Source: Sporosarcina trichiuri
Lineage (GTDB): Bacteria > Bacillota > Bacilli > Bacillales_A > Planococcaceae
Reading direction: 5' to 3'
Assembly (NCBI RefSeq): GCF_030406775.1
Contig: NZ_CP129119.1
Coordinates: forward strand, 1,646,001 to 1,710,000
DNA: 64,000 nucleotides
In this document: positions 40,603 through 49,089 of the stretch, piece by piece
How the letters are laid out: every line of letters begins with the position of its first letter
Numbering within the stretch: the first letter of the stretch is position 1
Position numbers and translations under genes: made by a program
Notes under the pieces: generated by a model
Databases searched by the model: none
Told to the model about the DNA's origin: nothing
Seen by the model: the letters and a program-made list of their open reading frames with translations, nothing else

Positions 40603-42975
40603 TTACTTCAGTTCGTACTTCGCATAGCCGTCTTTCGTCGGTGCGATGTACTTGATGCGTGCGTCATCACCGATGTACTTCTTGCCCTTTTCGGACGTTT
40701 CGAAGATCACTTTCGCACCCGGTACCGGTTGGATGGACCAGTTATTGTCCGCTGACGGGTCAAGCGGGTTATTCGCCTTCATATAGTCGACAATCGCTTC
40801 CCGGTTCTCATACTCATACGCGATTGAATCGATCGCATCCCGGACACCCGGGAACTCGCCGCTCGCACGGTAGTTGTTCGTCACAACGACGAATTTCTGA
40901 TCGAGGTCGATCGGCTTGCCGTTGAACTGGAGGTTCTTGACGCGGTTCGCATCTTTGTTGACTACTTTTCCTGCCGTATCATACTTGTTCGGCTGTGTGA
41001 CATCATACTCGTACGTGACGCCATCGATCACGTCGAACAGGTACGACCGGTAGTTCGGATTAAGCACATCCTGCTCACCCGATTTCGACGGGTCGATCTG
41101 GTTGAACTGACCGCCGGACATCTCGAGCCATTCCTTCACATCGGCTCCTGTCATGACGAGCGCAGTCATCGTGTTGTCGAATACATAGAGATCGGCCATG
41201 TTCTTGATGGCGATATCGCCGGCCGGAATATCCGTGTAATAGTCTGATCCGTATCGGCCGCCCGCTTTGAACGGCGCTCCGACGGATAATACAGGCAGAT
41301 TTGCATACTCAGTGCCTTTGATCTGCTCTTCTACATACGCTTTCTGTGCATTATTCACGATTTGGATGGATGGATCATCCTTCACCAATGCAAAGTAGCT
41401 GGTAATATCCGCTGTCGTTTTGGAAACCGGGGTGCGGACATAGTCGAGTGTGCCTTCATGTGATTTCTTAACGGCATCCATGACACCCTGATGCACTTCA
41501 GTCGAATCCTTGTCGACCTGGCGCAGCGATCCCTTGCCGGAAACAATTGTCCATTTGCCGTCTTTCAATTTCAATTCATAATCCAGCAAGCCGAGGTGGC
41601 TGCCGAATTTACCCGGCATGACGACCGGTGTGCCGTTCAGCGTGCCCTGTACCTGGTTGGCGTTCTTCGTGTCTTCGAAGTCGCCAGGGAACAGCGCATG
41701 GTTGTGACCAGTCAGGACGCCGTCCACACCGTCCATTGCAGAGATCTGCCATGTCACGTCATCTTTGTTTTTCTCGTGGTGTTCATCTCCGATCCCAGAG
41801 TGGGCGATGACAAATACAATGTCTGCGCCTTGCTTCTGGACTTCAGGAAGGAATTTTTCAACAGAATCTGCTGCATCTTCCACCGTAACTTTGCCTTCGA
41901 GAAGGGCACCGTCCCAACGGAGGATCCCTGGTGCAACAACGCCGATCACGCCGATTTTCAGATTGTGTTTCGCACCTTTCGTGTCCGTCACCTGCTTATC
42001 AAGCATGACGTAAGGTGTGTAACGGTTCTTGCCTGTCTTCGCATCATAGACGTTTGCATTGATGACTGGGAAACCGGCAGTTTCGATGACTTGATCCAAG
42101 TAGTCGAGACCATAGTTGAATTCGTGGTTCCCTAATGACATCACATCATAATCGAGTGCCTGCATCGCTGCGAATGAAGGATGCACGTCCCCTTTTTTCA
42201 GCGGATCGACACTGACTTCGTATGTGCCGAGCGGCGTTCCCTGGATGAGGTCCCCGTTATCGAACAGCAATGTGTTCGCCACTTCGGAGCGCGCCTGGTC
42301 GATCAGCACGCCGACTTTTGCGAGTCCGTAATCCTGTACTTCTTTGTCCTGGTAGTAATCATAATTGACGAGGTTCATATGAAGATCGGTCGTGCCGAGG
42401 ACACGCAGTGCAACTGTTGCGTCGTCTGTATCAGGTGTGCCGGGGTTCTGCTGGCTCACTTTCACAAGACGGTTGACGATTGCGCGTGTTTCGTTTTTCA
42501 TGACAGCCTGTTTCGGCCGTGCCGTATGATCTGCATAGCCTTTCATCAGGCCGAGTCCGATACTTTTCGCCATTTCCGGACGCAGCGAAGCACCGAAGTC
42601 ACGCTTGTCCTTGAAGCGGTCAAGAAGTGTCATCGGGTACTTTTTATCTGTTTTTGACGCACGTGCAGCGATGACGAATGCCTGCTCACGCGTCAGCGAG
42701 CCGTTCGTGTCGAACACGGTCGCTGAGCGGCCATGCACCAAACCGGCCTTTACAGCGGCTTCCACGTACGGTGCCAATTGTTTGTCGACGTCTTTGAATG
42801 TGATCGACGTCCCATCCCCTGTTTCCAAGTTAAGTGCAGTGACAACTTTCTGGACGAACTCGCCCCGAGTTGCCTCATCGTGTTTAGCAGCATTGGCATT
42901 TTGGGGTATAATCAAACTGCCGAGTGCCACCAGCGCGACGAGTAAGCTGAATCCCAGCTTCTTCATGAAGGACAT
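40603..42975 (-). CDS. SLH-anchored bifunctional nucleotidase/phosphodiesterase, second paralogue
   Basis: 790 residues, same architecture and nearly the same length as the gene downstream: signal peptide ending ...NANAA, two SLH segments (about 32-155), metallophosphatase (GTTDLHMNL, DNGDLIQGTPLG, SLGNHEFNYGLDYL, GHNHALFPGD) and 5'-nucleotidase C domain (YGSDYYTDIPAGD, FVVVTNNYRASGEFPG). All metal-site motifs are kept in both copies, so both are probably active. GGGAG precedes ATG 42975. A recent tandem duplication is inferred. Confidence 0.93.
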   Translation of the reverse strand: MSFMKKLGFSLLVALVALGSLIIPQNANAAKHDEATRGEFVQKVVTALNLETGDGTSITFKDVDKQLAPYVEAAVKAGLVHGRSATVFDTNGSLTREQAFVIAARASKTDKKYPMTLLDRFKDKRDFGASLRPEMAKSIGLGLMKGYADHTARPKQAVMKNETRAIVNRLVKVSQQNPGTPDTDDATVALRVLGTTDLHMNLVNYDYYQDKEVQDYGLAKVGVLIDQARSEVANTLLFDNGDLIQGTPLGTYEVSVDPLKKGDVHPSFAAMQALDYDVMSLGNHEFNYGLDYLDQVIETAGFPVINANVYDAKTGKNRYTPYVMLDKQVTDTKGAKHNLKIGVIGVVAPGILRWDGALLEGKVTVEDAADSVEKFLPEVQKQGADIVFVIAHSGIGDEHHEKNKDDVTWQISAMDGVDGVLTGHNHALFPGDFEDTKNANQVQGTLNGTPVVMPGKFGSHLGLLDYELKLKDGKWTIVSGKGSLRQVDKDSTEVHQGVMDAVKKSHEGTLDYVRTPVSKTTADITSYFALVKDDPSIQIVNNAQKAYVEEQIKGTEYANLPVLSVGAPFKAGGRYGSDYYTDIPAGDIAIKNMADLYVFDNTMTALVMTGADVKEWLEMSGGQFNQIDPSKSGEQDVLNPNYRSYLFDVIDGVTYEYDVTQPNKYDTAGKVVNKDANRVKNLQFNGKPIDLDQKFVVVTNNYRASGEFPGVRDAIDSIAYEYENREAIVDYMKANNPLDPSADNNWSIQPVPGAKVIFETSEKGKKYIGDDARIKYIAPTKDGYAKYELK

Positions 42976-43179
42976 GCTTCATCTCCCTTTCAATTTAGAG
43001 TTTTCGATCATCTTAAAGATAGCATAGTTTCATAGGAGTTCCAATAGCCGACAAACCTTGACAGAAGCATATTGTAAGCCTTTTCAAAGTTTCATAGGAA
43101 AACAGGCAAATTGATGCACTAAACAAGTTGTTTTTTTGCAGTGCATTCAGCACATCAGAAAAAAGGAAGGATGATTCCA

Positions 43180-44226
43180 TTGCTAGATGAAAACGTACAG
43201 AAGATTATCCGCAGTGCTTCTTTGGAGATCGAAGAGAGACGGACGCTGCCGGAGGATGTCCTGCAGATCGCATATGACGAGAAACTGTTTAAACTTTTCC
43301 TGCCGGAAAATCTGGGTGGCCGCGCGCTGAGTCTGCCTGAAGCTGCAGAAGTGTTTGAGGAGAGTGCCCGGCTGGACGGTTCGTTCGGGTGGCTCGTCAC
43401 GATCGGTTCGGGCGGCAATATGTTCCTTGAAAATATGACCGGCTCACAGGCGGAGGAGCTGTTCAAACCGGAAGATGCTGTTATCGCAGGGAGCGGCTAT
43501 GCAACAGGCAGAGCGCATGCCGAGGGCGACGGGTACCGGGTGACCGGAGAATGGCGGTACTGCAGCGGCGCTCCGTACGCCTCCATGTTCACCGCAAATA
43601 CGATCATCTGGCGGGATGGCGAAGAAACAGACGAAATGCGCGCCTGTATCTTCATGCCCGATCAGGTGGAGATCATCCCGGACTGGAATGCGTTCGGACT
43701 GAAAGGGACAGGCAGCCATACGATACGTGTCACCGACGCATTTGTCCCATATGACCGGACGTTTTCAGTGGCGGATAAACAGAATTCGATCGGCTTGCCG
43801 GTCCACTCGTTCCCATTTGTCCAGTTCTCCCAAGTGTCGTTCGCAGCGGTATGCCTCGGAATTGCCGGCCGTTTCATGGAAGAGGCCCATCATCTTGCGG
43901 AGACCGCGAAGGAGAGATGGACAGCCGAAAAGATCGCGGTCACGATGCGTCTGCTGAAAGAGCAGCAGCACCGGTTCAATGAGGCCGAGCAGCTGTTCCA
44001 CACAGCAGTGTCCCGCCGCTGGGAGATGCACTTGGAGGGCACGCTCGATGATCATGAACTTGATCAGCTGTCCGCCGTCTGTATCGAAAGCACCGATATT
44101 GCAACGGATTGTGCCGTCCAGCTCTTCCGCCGTCTCGGCATGCAGGCGGTGCTGGAAACGTCCCCTGTCAACCGGGCGTTCCGGGATCTGTGGACAGCCG
44201 GCCAGCATGGGTTTCTGCAGCAGTGA
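43180..44226 (+). CDS. Acyl-CoA dehydrogenase superfamily flavoprotein
   Basis: About 348 residues. N-terminal helical domain (EIEERRTLPEDVLQIAYDEKLFKLFLPENLGG), middle beta domain with GDGYRVTGEWRYCSGAPYAS and FGLKGTGSHTIRVTDAFVP, and a C-terminal helical domain of the Acyl-CoA_dh_2 type with LFRRLGMQAVLETSPVNRAFRDLWTAGQH. The shape resembles the flavin-dependent hydroxylase branch (HpaB/DszC-like oxygenases) rather than fatty-acid dehydrogenases. Start TTG 43180 lies after AAGGAAGG; ATG 43171 is too close to it. No reductase neighbour, so partner and substrate are unknown. Confidence 0.82.
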   Translation: MLDENVQKIIRSASLEIEERRTLPEDVLQIAYDEKLFKLFLPENLGGRALSLPEAAEVFEESARLDGSFGWLVTIGSGGNMFLENMTGSQAEELFKPEDAVIAGSGYATGRAHAEGDGYRVTGEWRYCSGAPYASMFTANTIIWRDGEETDEMRACIFMPDQVEIIPDWNAFGLKGTGSHTIRVTDAFVPYDRTFSVADKQNSIGLPVHSFPFVQFSQVSFAAVCLGIAGRFMEEAHHLAETAKERWTAEKIAVTMRLLKEQQHRFNEAEQLFHTAVSRRWEMHLEGTLDDHELDQLSAVCIESTDIATDCAVQLFRRLGMQAVLETSPVNRAFRDLWTAGQHGFLQQ

Positions 44227-44241
44227 TTCAAGAACTATGAA

Positions 44242-44276
44242 CAGCAGCCTGCCCGGCGTGGGCCGGCTGCTGTTTT
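44242..44276 (+). terminator. Terminator of the acyl-CoA-dehydrogenase-like gene
   Basis: Stem CAGCAGCC / GGCTGCTG followed by TTTTG. The repeat array starts seven bases later. Confidence 0.8.
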
Positions 44277-44282
44277 GTGTAG

Positions 44283-44411
44283 AATTGTGTCCAGATGCCG
44301 ATAAATTCAGCGAAGTGTCCGATATGCCGCGTGATTTGTCCGATACCTCCCGGCAAGTGTCCGATACTACGCGCCATATGTCCGATACCTCCCGGGTTTT
44401 GTCCGATATGC
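44283..44411. repeat. 21-nt-periodic TGTCCGATA array, copy C
   Basis: Leader GAATTG and a 28-base segment (TGTCCAGATGCC... from 44288, four substitutions against copies A and B), then TGTCCGATA at 44316, 44337, 44358, 44379 and 44400, exactly 21 apart. Same number of units, orientation relative to the plus-strand gene, and length as copies A and B, but about 30 kb away and with different 12-base variable parts. Confidence 0.9.
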
Positions 44412-44436
44412 CCCCGCCGCCCCATGCACCCAGCCC

Positions 44437-44471
44437 AAAAAGAAAGAGCGGTGCACGATGCGCCGCTCTTT
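44437..44471 (-). terminator. Terminator of the extracellular nuclease gene
   Basis: Minus strand AAAGAGCGG / CCGCTCTTT followed by CTTTTTGGG. Confidence 0.8.
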
Positions 44472-44487
44472 CCTTGAAATGCCCTAT

Positions 44488-47400
44488 TCAGCTGACTTTT
44501 CCGAACCATGGCCACTGGATGCCGGGTTTCGCCAGTTTACGGCCATAGCGGTCGTAGAATTCCACATTGTCTGCGGAGGCTCCGTTGATATAGCGGAGTT
44601 TCAGCACATTCTCCGCTCCGAAGATACGCACCGGGTTCGTGCCATCCACGACAACATCCCCCTGCACGGTCCACTTCGTGTCGACAGTCAGCCCGTTCTC
44701 ACCAGGCTTCAAAATCACCTGATTGCTCGCGAATCCGAGACCGCTCAGCAACGCATACTGTCCGCTCAATGTGATTCCCTGCTTGACGCGGGAGCGGAAG
44801 TCCATTGTGACCGACGCCCCTTTCGCATCCACCGTGAGGCTCGGTTTCTTGTAATTCAGCAGGAAGTAATATTTCGATATCGGTACGTTCCCCCATTCGA
44901 ACGGCTTTTCCACATCTTTCGTTTTCAGCGCAAGCTGGATAAGAACCGGATCGTGGTCGCTCGCGCGGCCTGCCATATCTGTATAATCCGCATTCACATG
45001 CAGCATATCGATCTCCGCGTCATCTGCAAGATTGTTCGAAACAAGTACGTGGTCGAGAACTTGCGAATTCCCCTGGTAGACATACGAATAACGGCTGGCT
45101 TCCGGCACCTTTTTCACAAGGTTCGTCATCAGGTCGCCTTCAAAGATCTGAAGCGCATCAGAGAACTGGAAGTCGTTGTAGTCACCGACGGACACGATAT
45201 TGGCGTCCGGGTTCTTCGTCTTCACATCCGCCACGAAATCGTGAACGATCTGCGCGACTTTCTTCCGCTGGATCTCACTGTTATACACTGGCGGCTGGAC
45301 CGCGCCGAACAGCGGCGTGTCTCCGCCTTTCGAGTTCCAATGGTTCGCGATCACGATAACATCCTCGCCGTCGAATGTGAATTCCGCGGCAAGCGGTTTC
45401 CGGCTGCTTGCGAACGCCGGGTTCTTCGGATCGATCCGTCCCGGGTTCACGGTCAGACTGCCGTTCTCATAGCCGACCGGTGTCACGGCATCCCCATGCG
45501 GCGCTCCGTCTTTCAACGAAACACGCTCCGGATTGTACAGGAACCCGACGCGGATATTCGCATTCGGCTGCCCGCCGTCTTCGTTGTTGACCGGATCGAT
45601 GTTGGCATACTCATACTTCACACCGCCCGCTTCCACGATCGCCTGGATCAGGCGCTCATAGCTTTCATTCGCTTCCGGTCCGCCGGCATCCGGTCCGTTG
45701 TTGTCCTGCACTTCCGTTACGCCGACAATATCCGGACTGTGCATGTCGTTGGCGATCGCCCGCGCGAGTTTCCCGGCCTTATCATCTGACGTCGTTTTAC
45801 GGTTGTTCGAGAAGTTCTCCAAGTTGTACGACGCAATCGTCAGCTTCTCCGGATTTTTCACGATGGTCGTCATTTCCGGTACAGCAGATCCTTTCACGTA
45901 CTTGTCCTGCATCTCCTCATAGCCGACGAAGATCTTATAGTTCTGGAATGAATACCCGACCACGCCGACGATCGGTCCCTTGAACTTGTCGCCCGTCGCC
46001 ACTTCGAAATTGCGGGCGGTCGTATTCGGCTCAAGTCGGAACTGGATAAGATCCGCGTTCGGCTTGTCCTTCCGAAGCAGGACGCCGCCGTTCTTCGTGT
46101 CCGTTTTCCGGCTTCCGAACACAGTCGCAAGATCTCCGTGCTGCTGCGGACCGACCGCTTTCACATCACCGACCTGGACGCGCATCGCTTCCCGGCTCTC
46201 CCAGAAATCGCCTGCGTATTTCGCAGGATCGAATTCCTTCAGCCCTTCGCTCAGGATAGCATCTTTCGGCAGGTTCGATTCGTCGATCACGAATGGTTCC
46301 GGCAGCTTGACGCCGCGTTCCAGAATCTCCACAGTACCGCCCCGGTCGTTCCGGACGTTGATCTGCGTCGTTTTCAGATCGGTCTCCTGGCGGTCGGAAT
46401 AGCCATCGATCGCGTATTCGCTCACCTGGCCGCCGACCGATACCAGATCGCCTTCCTTCAGGTTCCATGTATCCTTGCCGCTGTACAGAACGATCGCTTC
46501 GGACGTACGCAGATCACCGTCCCGCTCATTATCCGGCGTCTGGATATGGTAGTACGTCGATCCCTGGATGACATATTTGTACGTCACGATCCCTTTGATG
46601 CCTTCCACAGTCTGTCCCGCGAACGGCGAGTCGTGACCCGGTCCCTGGATGTCATGGATCTTCAGCGCATCCGTGATGAAGTAATCGAACGTCTGGACAA
46701 TCGATGTCCGGCCGTCCGCTGTCTTGGCGACCGCCTTCAGCTGGACATCATCCGTGATTTCCAGCGGTGATGCATAGGTTGCGCCGTTCTTCACCGGATC
46801 GGTCCCATCCAGCGTATAGAGGATCTCCGCATCGGCGGTGCCTGTTGTCAGTGTCACGTTGACCCCGTCTATGAATGTCCCGCTTCCCGGATCCGCAGTG
46901 ACCGGCTGGACGACGGAGGCATCTTCCACAATATCTCCCGCTCCACGCGGAATGACTTGATAGATATCATCGAACTGCTGGACGATGCCGGTGATCGAAT
47001 CATACGTCATGCCCGCCTGCAGTCCGAGTGAATCGGTTTCATCCCGGACGGTGAATTCCGCACCATCCGTCGCAATGAAGTTCGCCCACCCAGGGCCTGC
47101 CGCCTTATCGGACAGGGTGACGTTATGCACGGTCACAAGCTGGGATTCCGTCGTTTCACCGATGTCCGCACCCGTCACTTTTTTCGCTTCCGGTACGGCG
47201 GACGCAGATTTCTCCACGAGTTTTGCGCCGTCAAGCTGCAGCAGTCCGCGATAGTCGGTCAGCTTACCTGTGAGGGTCACTACGTCCCCCACCTCTGCAG
47301 CGAGGCTCGTCGGACGGACGGCCAGACCGCCTGTCCCATCCTGGATGGAAATCGTGTTCTTCAGTTTTGCTGTGACGACCCCTTTCACAGTTACTTCCTG

Positions 47401-48078
47401 TCCGGCAGGGAGTGCACGGGCATCGGCAATGCTTAGTACATCAGCCGGCACTTCCGGTTCGGCGGGATCCGTTTCACCTGTACCATCCAGGTCATGTGTG
47501 CCGAGGTGATCGAATGTGTCTTTCGGATAGACCGTCCATTCTTTTGACCGGTCGAATGGTTCATCGAATGCTGCATTCCCTTTCAGGACATCGGCGTTGC
47601 GGACGAGTGTGACGTCAACACCCCATTTCTCCTGAGCCCCGACTTGTCCGAATGAATCGATGACCCCATCGCCTTTCTTGAGTACAAGCGCATCATCGCC
47701 ATTGAAGTTGGTGACGCCCCCTGTTATAAAATCACCCTTCGCCTGTAATTCGGCAGGAGCCTGATTATGGACAATGACATACGTCCTGCCATGTTCAAGA
47801 GTCCCTGTTAATGCGAGACTGCTCGTCGGCTTTATCCCTCCATTTGCATACATTTCAATGGAATACCCCGCCAGATCGATGGATGTTCCAGTCCCGTTAT
47901 ACAGTTCAATCGCCTTGTTGTAACCCGATCCTTCAACATACTCCGAGATGAGCAGATCCGCTGCCAATGCTGCAGGTGCTTCAGCTGCCTGTACTGATAG
48001 TGCCGGCGCCGCTGCACTCGCTGCCAATGTTGCCGCCAGCAATGAATTCATCCATCTCTTTCCCGTCCGACCGTGCAT
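44488..48078 (-). CDS. Large secreted ExeM/NucH-type nuclease
   Basis: 1196 residues. Signal peptide (about 1-32), lamin-tail-like domain (DLLISEYVEGSGYNKAIELYN, about 40-150), OB-fold segments (DVLSIADARALPAGQEVTVKGVV, about 210-390), a chitobiase-C/Fn3-like domain (VTADPGSGTFIDGVNVTL...YTLDGTDP), a second OB-type region, then the endonuclease/exonuclease/phosphatase domain (about 745-1060) with IASYNLENFSNN, VGVTEVQD, VIANHWNSKGGD, VSVGDYNDF and ASDHDPV. A C-terminal beta domain (about 1070-1190) resembles a cell-attachment module. Degrades extracellular DNA or RNA. The start at 48078 follows AAGGAG at good spacing. An internal 443-residue plus-strand frame is a shadow. Confidence 0.93.
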   Translation of the reverse strand: MHGRTGKRWMNSLLAATLAASAAAPALSVQAAEAPAALAADLLISEYVEGSGYNKAIELYNGTGTSIDLAGYSIEMYANGGIKPTSSLALTGTLEHGRTYVIVHNQAPAELQAKGDFITGGVTNFNGDDALVLKKGDGVIDSFGQVGAQEKWGVDVTLVRNADVLKGNAAFDEPFDRSKEWTVYPKDTFDHLGTHDLDGTGETDPAEPEVPADVLSIADARALPAGQEVTVKGVVTAKLKNTISIQDGTGGLAVRPTSLAAEVGDVVTLTGKLTDYRGLLQLDGAKLVEKSASAVPEAKKVTGADIGETTESQLVTVHNVTLSDKAAGPGWANFIATDGAEFTVRDETDSLGLQAGMTYDSITGIVQQFDDIYQVIPRGAGDIVEDASVVQPVTADPGSGTFIDGVNVTLTTGTADAEILYTLDGTDPVKNGATYASPLEITDDVQLKAVAKTADGRTSIVQTFDYFITDALKIHDIQGPGHDSPFAGQTVEGIKGIVTYKYVIQGSTYYHIQTPDNERDGDLRTSEAIVLYSGKDTWNLKEGDLVSVGGQVSEYAIDGYSDRQETDLKTTQINVRNDRGGTVEILERGVKLPEPFVIDESNLPKDAILSEGLKEFDPAKYAGDFWESREAMRVQVGDVKAVGPQQHGDLATVFGSRKTDTKNGGVLLRKDKPNADLIQFRLEPNTTARNFEVATGDKFKGPIVGVVGYSFQNYKIFVGYEEMQDKYVKGSAVPEMTTIVKNPEKLTIASYNLENFSNNRKTTSDDKAGKLARAIANDMHSPDIVGVTEVQDNNGPDAGGPEANESYERLIQAIVEAGGVKYEYANIDPVNNEDGGQPNANIRVGFLYNPERVSLKDGAPHGDAVTPVGYENGSLTVNPGRIDPKNPAFASSRKPLAAEFTFDGEDVIVIANHWNSKGGDTPLFGAVQPPVYNSEIQRKKVAQIVHDFVADVKTKNPDANIVSVGDYNDFQFSDALQIFEGDLMTNLVKKVPEASRYSYVYQGNSQVLDHVLVSNNLADDAEIDMLHVNADYTDMAGRASDHDPVLIQLALKTKDVEKPFEWGNVPISKYYFLLNYKKPSLTVDAKGASVTMDFRSRVKQGITLSGQYALLSGLGFASNQVILKPGENGLTVDTKWTVQGDVVVDGTNPVRIFGAENVLKLRYINGASADNVEFYDRYGRKLAKPGIQWPWFGKVS

Positions 48079-48267
48079 TCCCTCACGCTCCTTCATTGTT
48101 TTGGAAGTCTCACAAATGCAAAATGTCCCCTGAAAGAATTCCAGTTTTCAAACTAATCGTATCATTGTACCCGCCGGCCGGCTATGCGTCTTTCCGGCAG
48201 TAAAGTGAACTTCCTGACTGTGCAGGAAGACATATCCAAGACGCCTGTCCATAGATAAATCGGCATA

Positions 48268-48295
48268 GAAAAAACAGCCCCTCCCAGGACTGTTC
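48268..48295 (-). terminator. Terminator of the DUF488 gene
   Basis: Minus strand AACAGTCCT / GGGGCTGTT followed by TTTTTT. Confidence 0.75.
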
Positions 48296-48312
48296 TCATC
48301 ACTTGATTCATT

Positions 48313-48867
48313 TCACGACTCCAGGGGAGGATAGACAACTGTTTCATCCTCCTCGATGATCGGCATGGCACCCCATTTCCCAAGTTCATGGGGTACCAGT
48401 TCACCGGTGCCGTCCCGGTCCGGAACGATATGTGTGACCGACCAGTCCCGGACAGCCAGCCAGTTGCTGATCAGCAGCCGGTGGCAGCGGGCAGGGTGCC
48501 GTTCCGAACAGCAATAGGCCGTCCGTTTCCGGGCCGCCGTGTGTTCCAGGCGGTCAATGCCTTCCGCAAAACAATGGGACAGCGTGTAATCCGCATAATT
48601 ATGGAAAGACTCATTGTGCCAACCGGCATTGAGCGCCGGGGAAATGAGCTGCGACGTCGGCCGCCGTCCGCCGAGTTCCTCCATATGTACATACCCGATG
48701 CCAGCTTGCGGCAGCCAGTCGGCCATCCGGTCTTTCGTGAACCACGGAAACTTCCGGCTGCCCGGAAACGACCGGACATCCACGAGCTGCTCGATTTCCG
48801 CCTCCTGCAGCAGGCGTATGAACTCTTCTTCCGTATGGTTGTAATGTCCGATTGTGAATATGTCCAT
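48313..48867 (-). CDS. DUF488 family protein
   Basis: 184 residues. Starts MDIFTIGHYNHTEEEFIRLL, then VDVRSFPGSRKFPWF and YVHMEELGGRRP, and the hallmark CSERHPARCHRLLI near residue 122-135: a Cys/His set typical of DUF488 (YeaO-like). Biochemical function unknown; some members are suspected regulators or metal-binding proteins. Start 48867 fits the family; the upstream 20 residues to 48927 do not. Unrelated to its neighbours. Confidence 0.88.
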   Translation of the reverse strand: MDIFTIGHYNHTEEEFIRLLQEAEIEQLVDVRSFPGSRKFPWFTKDRMADWLPQAGIGYVHMEELGGRRPTSQLISPALNAGWHNESFHNYADYTLSHCFAEGIDRLEHTAARKRTAYCCSERHPARCHRLLISNWLAVRDWSVTHIVPDRDGTGELVPHELGKWGAMPIIEEDETVVYPPLES

Positions 48868-49089
48868 CTGTCTCCCTCTTTCATCCTTTTGGTTAACCAC
48901 TGCCCTCCAGACGGCCGCTGCAAACATTTTTTATTCTGGCATTACAGCTGAAAACGTTTCAAGGAGTTCACCGAACGCTCACAACTGCATGCTATAAAAA
49001 ACTATCGTGTTTTCCAAGGACCGGTCCGGCAGCCGGGAAACCTGGAAATGCACAAGCAACACAATATGAAAGAAGAAGGAGGTGTCTGG

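Noticed and set aside
44458..45789. 443-residue plus-strand frame
   Set aside because: Antisense to the nuclease gene; begins inside that gene's terminator.
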